A DNA stretch of 21,595 nt from an uncultured Xanthobacteraceae bacterium (GTDB lineage: Bacteria; Pseudomonadota; Alphaproteobacteria; Rhizobiales; Xanthobacteraceae). The notes under the pieces were generated by a model. The model was not told the origin of the DNA and did not search any database. It saw nothing but the letters and a program-made list of their open reading frames with translations. Position numbers and translations under genes: made by a program. The stretch lies in NCBI GenBank assembly GCA_955652195.1, contig CATPBC010000500.1:1-21595 (forward strand). Direction: 5' to 3'. Below are positions 17,537 through 21,595 of this stretch, piece by piece. How positions within the stretch are numbered: the first letter of the stretch is position 1; each line of letters begins with the position of its first letter.

Positions 17537-18547
17537 TTACTTCAGCCGTTTTGCCGCTTCTTGAATCAGGCTGAGATCGGAATGCGCTTTGACGTCGAAG
17601 CTTGCCCTCGCGAAGCCGAGGTCACGCGTCATGTCGACGTTTTTCTGCAACGCATCGAGGTCCGGCATCAGGTTGGAATCGCGATAGTAATCGTCCTTGG
17701 TGAAGATCCAGCCGAAGCGCTCGGGCGGCTGTTTTGTGAGCTGCGAGGCAATTTCGGCTGCGGCCTCGTGATTCTTTGGATCGAGATACCAGTGCAGGAT
17801 GCGCAACGAATCTTCGAGAAAGTCGACCAGCGCCGCGCGATGTGCGTCGATAAACGGCTTTCGGGCGGACCACATGACGAACTGCGATCGGCCGATTGCG
17901 GCTTTCATGTCGAATAGCGAGTGCGCGTTTTTCTTCAGCTCCGGGTCGAGCATAAAAGGCAGCACCGCAGGAATGAGATCGACTTTCTTTTCCATCAGCA
18001 TCGACTTCATGCCCGGGAACGGCGCCTCTATGATCGTGTAGTCGCGATTTGCCTCTAAACCGTGCTTGCGCAGCATAGCGCGCATGGCCACGTCGACGCC
18101 GGCGCCGGCCGAATTGGTGGCCACCACCTTGCCCTTGAGGTCTTCGATTTTCTTGATCGGGCCATCGGTGAGCACCTGGAAATCGTTCGAAACGTATCCC
18201 AGTACGCCATCCTGGAAGTCATCGCTGATGACGCGGATGTCATCCATGCCGGCGTTCTCGATCGCGATCGGCAAGGTCGAGAAAGCGAGATTTCCGATCT
18301 CGAGCTCGTTGTTGGCGATCGCCGTGATCATCGGCGGAGTGCCGGCATAGCGCACCGGCTCGAACACATAGGATTGGCCGAAATGGACGGCGAGGTCCTT
18401 CTTTTGCAGCCAGACCGAAGAGAGATTTGCCAGCGGCGCGACCCAGGCGCCACGAATCTTCAATGGTTCCGCGCGCGCGCCGATATTCGACCAACCGACA
18501 GCCAAGGCGAGAAGCGCAATACCGGTCGCAATGATTTTCCCACGCAT
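17537..18547 (-). CDS. Periplasmic substrate-binding protein of NitT/TauT-type ABC importer
   Basis: The 336-residue protein begins with a Sec signal peptide (MRGKIIATGIALLALAVGW..., likely cleavage after ARA at 26). The mature part follows the NMT1/SsuA-like pattern: LKIRGAWVAPLANLSSVWLQKKDLAVHFG, TPPMITAIANNELEIGNLAFSTLPIAIENAG, then IKKIEDLKGKVVATNSAGAGVDVAMRAML, which is the domain-swapped ligand-binding motif of sulfonate, taurine, nitrate and thiamine-precursor binding proteins. GGAGG six bases before the ATG supports the start. It is the last gene of the importer operon, 110 bases after the second permease, which fits the greater expression binding proteins often have. The ligand cannot be named. 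Confidence 0.92.
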   Translation of the reverse strand: MRGKIIATGIALLALAVGWSNIGARAEPLKIRGAWVAPLANLSSVWLQKKDLAVHFGQSYVFEPVRYAGTPPMITAIANNELEIGNLAFSTLPIAIENAGMDDIRVISDDFQDGVLGYVSNDFQVLTDGPIKKIEDLKGKVVATNSAGAGVDVAMRAMLRKHGLEANRDYTIIEAPFPGMKSMLMEKKVDLIPAVLPFMLDPELKKNAHSLFDMKAAIGRSQFVMWSARKPFIDAHRAALVDFLEDSLRILHWYLDPKNHEAAAEIASQLTKQPPERFGWIFTKDDYYRDSNLMPDLDALQKNVDMTRDLGFARASFDVKAHSDLSLIQEAAKRLK

Positions 18548-18657
18548 GGCCGTCCTCCAAATGCAATTCTCGTTGCGCGTCGAACTTGCTGGTCGCTAGC
18601 GCAATTGTGGGCGGAAACGGCAGCGCGAGGCAAGCCTGCCAACAGTACCTCGAATGA

Positions 18658-19512
18658 CTAATGGCGTTCGGCCGTCTCCTGATGCCACACCAATAGGCGG
18701 CGGCGGATCAGCGCCATGGCCTTGATCAGCGCATAGCCGACGATTGCGATCTCGACTATGCCGGCGAATACCCCGCGTGAATCGGCGAAGCGCGAGGCGC
18801 TCATCATCGCGCCGCCAAGGCCGTAACCGCCCATCGCCATCTCCGCGATGATGGCAACAATGAGCGCGATCGGCAGCGCGACCTGCAAACCTGTCAGGAT
18901 TTGCGGCAATGCGGCGGGCAGCGCGACCTGCCACATCAATTCCCGTTCGCTGGCCCCCATATTTCGTCCCGACCAGATGAGCTCCTTTTCGACGCCGGCC
19001 AGCCCGGCCAGCGTCGCCGTCACCACCGGAAAAATGGCATCGAACACAACGATGCTGATTTTCGAGACATCATAGAGCCCAAGCCAAAGGATGATGATCG
19101 GCAGAAACGCGATCTTCGGCATCGGAAATCCGACCGATATGATCGGATCGAAGAACCAGCGAACGATCCGGCTGCGCGCCATCACCGCGCCGAGCGCGAT
19201 ACCGCCGACCGCGGCGATGGCGAAGCCGGTAATGGCGCGAAACATGGTCACCCACAGATTGCGCCACAGCTCGCCGCCGATCGCGTCGGCGTAAATGCGT
19301 TCGGCGACCGCGGAAAACGGCGGCAGCATGAAAGCGGTGACCTTGCCGCTGCGCGCAAAGATCTCCCAAGCGATTAAAAGCACGAGGATCGAGAAAATGC
19401 CGGCACCGCCGCGAAAGGCGATGTCGAGGCGGCGCGCCGCGTCCCGGGAAATCTGGGCTTCGGCAGCCGCAAGCGAAGCGGTATCGTCTAGTCGCGCCAT
19501 CGCAGCAACCAT
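18658..19512 (-). CDS. ABC importer permease (SsuC/TauC type), second of two
   Basis: The 284-residue membrane protein has six hydrophobic segments (about 35-53, 92-112, 128-146, 150-172, 208-226, 246-268). It has the coupling EAA-type loop NMGASERELMWQVALPAALPQILTG (184-208), which contacts the ATPase. A soluble 30-residue N-terminus precedes the first span. The gene overlaps the end of the first permease gene. The first ATG (19512) gives a 25-base overlap, and the next ATG (19500) gives 13 bases and a slightly better GG-spacing. Two non-identical permeases imply a heterodimeric channel. Substrate is probably a small anion or sulfonate-like compound by family, not proven. Confidence 0.92.
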   Translation of the reverse strand: MVAAMARLDDTASLAAAEAQISRDAARRLDIAFRGGAGIFSILVLLIAWEIFARSGKVTAFMLPPFSAVAERIYADAIGGELWRNLWVTMFRAITGFAIAAVGGIALGAVMARSRIVRWFFDPIISVGFPMPKIAFLPIIILWLGLYDVSKISIVVFDAIFPVVTATLAGLAGVEKELIWSGRNMGASERELMWQVALPAALPQILTGLQVALPIALIVAIIAEMAMGGYGLGGAMMSASRFADSRGVFAGIVEIAIVGYALIKAMALIRRRLLVWHQETAERH

Positions 19513-20240
19513 TGAATGAAGAGTTGATAGATGCGGTCCGCAGCAAAGCCGAGGAACGCCACCGTGAGCACGACGGCATACATGCCCTCGTAAGATCCGG
19601 TCGATCCCAGATAGCCGATCAGATAGCCGAAGCCCTGCTGCGACACGATCAGTTCGGAGCTCACCAGCAGGATGAAGGCCAGCGCCAATGCGGTGCGGAT
19701 GCCGTTAAGCAGTTCAGGCAGCGCGCTTGGCACGACCACGTCCCACATCATGCGCAATCGGTTCGCGCCCATACTGCGCGCGGACCACACCAGCGCATGA
19801 TCGCTGCCGCGCGCGCCGTTATAGGCGCCGATCGTCACCGGAATCATGCAGCCGAGAAAAATCAGCAAGATTTTCGAGCCGTCGCCGAAGCCGAGCCATA
19901 ATACCGTGACTGGAATGAGCGCCGACTTCGGCAGCGGATAGAACAATTCCACGAGCGGATTGACGAAGACATCGAGCAGCCGCCAGCGTGCCATGCACAG
20001 CCCGAGCCCGCCGCCGCCGAGCACGGCAAGGAGAAGCCCGACCGATCCGCGATAGAGCGAAGCTGCGCCATTGTTGACGAGTTCGCCGCCCCGGATCAGA
20101 TCAACCCAGGCAAGGCCCACTTTGCTCAGAGGTGGCAATGCGGAGCTGTCGACCAGATTGAGCCGCGCGATTGCTTCCCAGGCGACGGCCAGGAGCACAA
20201 GCGGCAGATAACTGAGAGTTGCTCGCATTGCTGCTTGCAT
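19488..20240 (-). CDS. ABC importer permease (SsuC/TauC type), first of two
   Basis: The 250-residue form starting at ATG 20240 begins MQAAMRATLSYLPLVLLAVAWE, which leads directly into the first membrane span, as in the family. The EAA loop is RSMGANRLRMMWDVVVPSALPELLNG (about 155-180). The frame is open upstream to 20372, but that extension overlaps the ATPase gene by 82 bases and reads as its shadow. A perfect AGGAGG (20268-20273 on the - strand) lies 27 bases before this ATG, with no ATG, GTG or TTG at normal spacing, so the true start is uncertain. The next in-frame ATG is 20228. It is the second gene of the importer operon. Confidence 0.88.
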   Translation of the reverse strand: MQAAMRATLSYLPLVLLAVAWEAIARLNLVDSSALPPLSKVGLAWVDLIRGGELVNNGAASLYRGSVGLLLAVLGGGGLGLCMARWRLLDVFVNPLVELFYPLPKSALIPVTVLWLGFGDGSKILLIFLGCMIPVTIGAYNGARGSDHALVWSARSMGANRLRMMWDVVVPSALPELLNGIRTALALAFILLVSSELIVSQQGFGYLIGYLGSTGSYEGMYAVVLTVAFLGFAADRIYQLFIQWLLRWRD

Positions 20241-20290
20241 GATGCGTCTTGCTAGTTTGAGCGTTCGCCTCCTGGGAGCACGCTGCCCGT

Positions 20291-21112
20291 TCAGCTGCTC
20301 GGCTTTTTCTCCTGATTCTCTTGGGCCTTGATCGATTGGGCCTTGATCGCCTCCTCGCGCACCAAATTCCAAAGCTCGTCGACTTTCTCCACGAATTCCT
20401 TGCTGCGAGTGAGACCTGGATCGCGATCGTCGAATTTGGTCTCAATGATTGCCTTGATACGGCCGGGCCGCGCTGACATGACTGCGACTCGTTCGGCGAG
20501 ATAGACCGCTTCCTGCACGTCGTGCGTCACGAAAATCACGGTCTTGGGCGTGCGCTTCCAGATGTTCAGGAGTTCGGTTTGCATGAGCGCTCGCGTCTGC
20601 GCATCCAGCGCACCGAATGGCTCGTCCATCAAAAGAATATCGGGGTCGAAAGCCAGCGTACGCGCGATCGCGGTGCGCTGTTTCATGCCGCCGGACAATT
20701 GCGACGGATAGCTGTCTTCGAAGCCGCTCAATCCCACGAGATCGATAAACGCTTGCGCTCGGCGTTCACGCTCGGCGCGCGGCATGCGCTGCCGTTCGAG
20801 CCCGTAGAGGATGTTGGCTCGCACCGACTTCCACGGAAACAGGGCAAAATGCTGGAATACAATACCGCGATCCGGACCGGGCGCCGTGACCGGTTTTCCT
20901 TTCACCACGATGCGGCCGGTCTCGGTCGGGAGAAATCCACCGACCAGATAAAGCAGCGTGGATTTGCCGCAACCGGACGGGCCGAGGAGCGCCAGGAATT
21001 CGCGCGGGCGCACGTCAAGCGAAACGTCGGACAGCGCCAGCACCGGTCGGCCGCGCGGCGGCCGATAGGTATGGTTCACCCGTTCGATGATGATTTGGCT
21101 TTGGCCGTCCAT
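20291..21112 (-). CDS. ABC importer ATPase (SsuB/TauB type)
   Basis: The 273-residue ATPase drives import through the two downstream permeases. Walker A is GPSGCGKST (44-52), the Q-loop glutamine is Gln87 (VFQHFALFPW), the signature is LSGGMKQR (139-146), Walker B is ILLMDEP (159-165) followed by FGALD, and the switch histidine is His197 in VTHDVQEA. All catalytic residues are present. A short Lys/Glu-rich tail (about 250-273) follows the core. The ATG is preceded by a short-spaced CAGG. It is the first gene of the importer operon, divergent from the oxidoreductase gene across a 166-base spacer. Confidence 0.95.
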   Translation of the reverse strand: MDGQSQIIIERVNHTYRPPRGRPVLALSDVSLDVRPREFLALLGPSGCGKSTLLYLVGGFLPTETGRIVVKGKPVTAPGPDRGIVFQHFALFPWKSVRANILYGLERQRMPRAERERRAQAFIDLVGLSGFEDSYPSQLSGGMKQRTAIARTLAFDPDILLMDEPFGALDAQTRALMQTELLNIWKRTPKTVIFVTHDVQEAVYLAERVAVMSARPGRIKAIIETKFDDRDPGLTRSKEFVEKVDELWNLVREEAIKAQSIKAQENQEKKPSS

Positions 21113-21182
21113 ACCTGTCGCCTGCGCTGTTGCGGTGCGTAGCCGCTCCCCGCGGGCGGCACCCTAACCGTAGCAGTGCAGG

Positions 21183-21227
21183 AGACCAAGCACTGCAAGA
21201 CTAAGCACTGCGAGACTAAGCATCGCG
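21183..21227. repeat. 3 x 15-bp tandem repeat in the divergent spacer
   Basis: The unit AGACTAAGCACTGCG is present three times in a row: 21183-21197 (two differences), 21198-21212 (exact) and 21213-21227 (two differences). It lies between the divergent importer and oxidoreductase genes. Nearby CAGTGC (around 21174) is the reverse complement of the repeat's core. Iterated sites at 15 bases could bind a regulator on different DNA faces, or reflect replication slippage. Confidence 0.8.
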
Positions 21228-21253
21228 GCGATTTGCGGTCCGGCGGGAAGTTT

Positions 21254-21275
21254 GCTGCCCTTTGCGAAAAGCAGC
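21254..21275 (+). promoter_or_regulatory. GNRA-loop hairpin just before a start codon
   Basis: GCTGC (21254-21258), a bulged CC, TTT (21261-21263), the tetraloop GCGA (21264-21267), AAA (21268-21270) and GCAGC (21271-21275) form an eight-pair stem ending three bases before the ATG at 21279. There is no Shine-Dalgarno outside it. It may control initiation, or the true start may be the later ATG at 21312. Confidence 0.4.
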
Positions 21276-21278
21276 TAT

Positions 21279-21595
21279 ATGTCGGTTAAAGACAAGCCCC
21301 GGAAACCAGGCATGGAACGCTCCTTCAGCAAAGAAGTCGAGGCGCTGCGGCTCGGCGCCGGCGCGACATTCCGGGGCGAAGGCATCCTGGCGGTCACCAA
21401 GGCGCTGCTGCAATCCGGCGTGAGCTATGTCGGCGGTTACCAAGGCGCGCCGGTTTCGCATCTGCTGGACGTGATGGTCGACGCCAAGGACCTCCTCGAC
21501 GAGCTCGGCGTGCATGTCGAGACCTGTACCAACGAAGCCGCTGCCGCGGCCATGCTTGGCGCCTCGATCAATTATCCGCTGCGCGGCGCGGTGAC
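21279..21595 (+). CDS. Indolepyruvate ferredoxin oxidoreductase-type protein, N-terminal part
   Basis: The ORF runs off the window end; 105 codons are visible. After a basic start (MSVKDKPRKPGMERSFSKEVEALRLG) comes FRGEGILAVTKALLQSGVSYVGGYQGAPVSHLLDVMVDA, then LDELGVHVETCTNEAAAAAMLGASINYPLRGAV. This is the N-terminal pyrimidine-binding region of IorA-like thiamine-diphosphate 2-oxoacid:ferredoxin oxidoreductases, with Tyr-Gln-Gly-Ala-Pro where classical IorA has YPGTP. The family oxidatively decarboxylates aryl- or branched-chain 2-oxoacids. The alternative start at 21312 (MERSFSKE...) agrees better with the family N-terminus. It is divergent from the importer operon. Confidence 0.85.
   Translation, partial: MSVKDKPRKPGMERSFSKEVEALRLGAGATFRGEGILAVTKALLQSGVSYVGGYQGAPVSHLLDVMVDAKDLLDELGVHVETCTNEAAAAAMLGASINYPLRGAV

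Noticed and set aside
20241..20372. Longer first permease overlapping the ATPase gene
   Set aside because: The added 44 residues read as a frame shadow of the ATPase end and are hydrophilic; the family starts near the first membrane span.

Overview
The window looks like a chromosomal segment from a GC-rich alphaproteobacterium of the Hyphomicrobiales (Bradyrhizobium, Rhodopseudomonas, Rhodoplanes or Xanthobacteraceae type). The reasons are the gene order rpsT-dnaA-dnaN-recF-gyrB on one strand, the protein sequences themselves, and a homospermidine synthase whose key residues fall at the same numbers as I remember for the Blastochloris viridis enzyme. I see no insertion sequence, prophage, CRISPR array, tRNA or rRNA.

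Region 1 (1-1850, + strand): an alphaproteobacterial membrane-anchored coiled-coil protein of unknown function, then a secreted metallo-beta-lactamase-fold protein in which the usual Asp of the HxHxDH metal motif is Thr. A hairpin lies between this gene and the convergent gyrB.

Region 2 (1860-10075, - strand): the replication core. In transcription order it is rpsT (with a very clear sigma-70 promoter), a 972-bp gap without a convincing gene, dnaA, dnaN, recF, a 65-residue conserved-looking small protein, and gyrB. The gap holds a rho-independent-type terminator and another stem-loop but no convincing cluster of DnaA boxes. The leader of gyrB holds three GANTC (CcrM-type) sites and two inverted repeats.

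Region 3 (10121-14906): two divergent catabolic-looking groups. The - strand group runs amidohydrolase-2 family protein, unknown 114-residue protein, Rieske [2Fe-2S] protein, DapA-family lyase/aldolase. The + strand pair is a CoxM-type FAD subunit, without its usual large and [2Fe-2S] subunits in the window, and a cupin. A hairpin overlaps the ribosome-binding site of the FAD subunit gene.

Region 4 (14965-21595): a cytosolic-looking binding-protein homologue of the 4,5-dihydroxyphthalate-decarboxylase-like family (- strand), divergent homospermidine synthase (+ strand), then a four-gene NitT/TauT/SsuT-type ABC importer on the - strand (ATPase, two permeases, periplasmic binding protein). Divergent from the importer is the start of a thiamine-diphosphate-dependent indolepyruvate ferredoxin oxidoreductase-type gene, cut by the window end. 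The spacer between them carries a 3 x 15-bp tandem repeat and a GNRA-loop hairpin at the start codon.

Most of the window is ordinary core and metabolic sequence. The observations most worth checking are the dnaA-rpsT gap, the gyrB leader, the orphan FAD-subunit/cupin pair with its RBS hairpin, and the uncharacterised Rieske/amidohydrolase operon. No clearly new defence or mobile system is visible.
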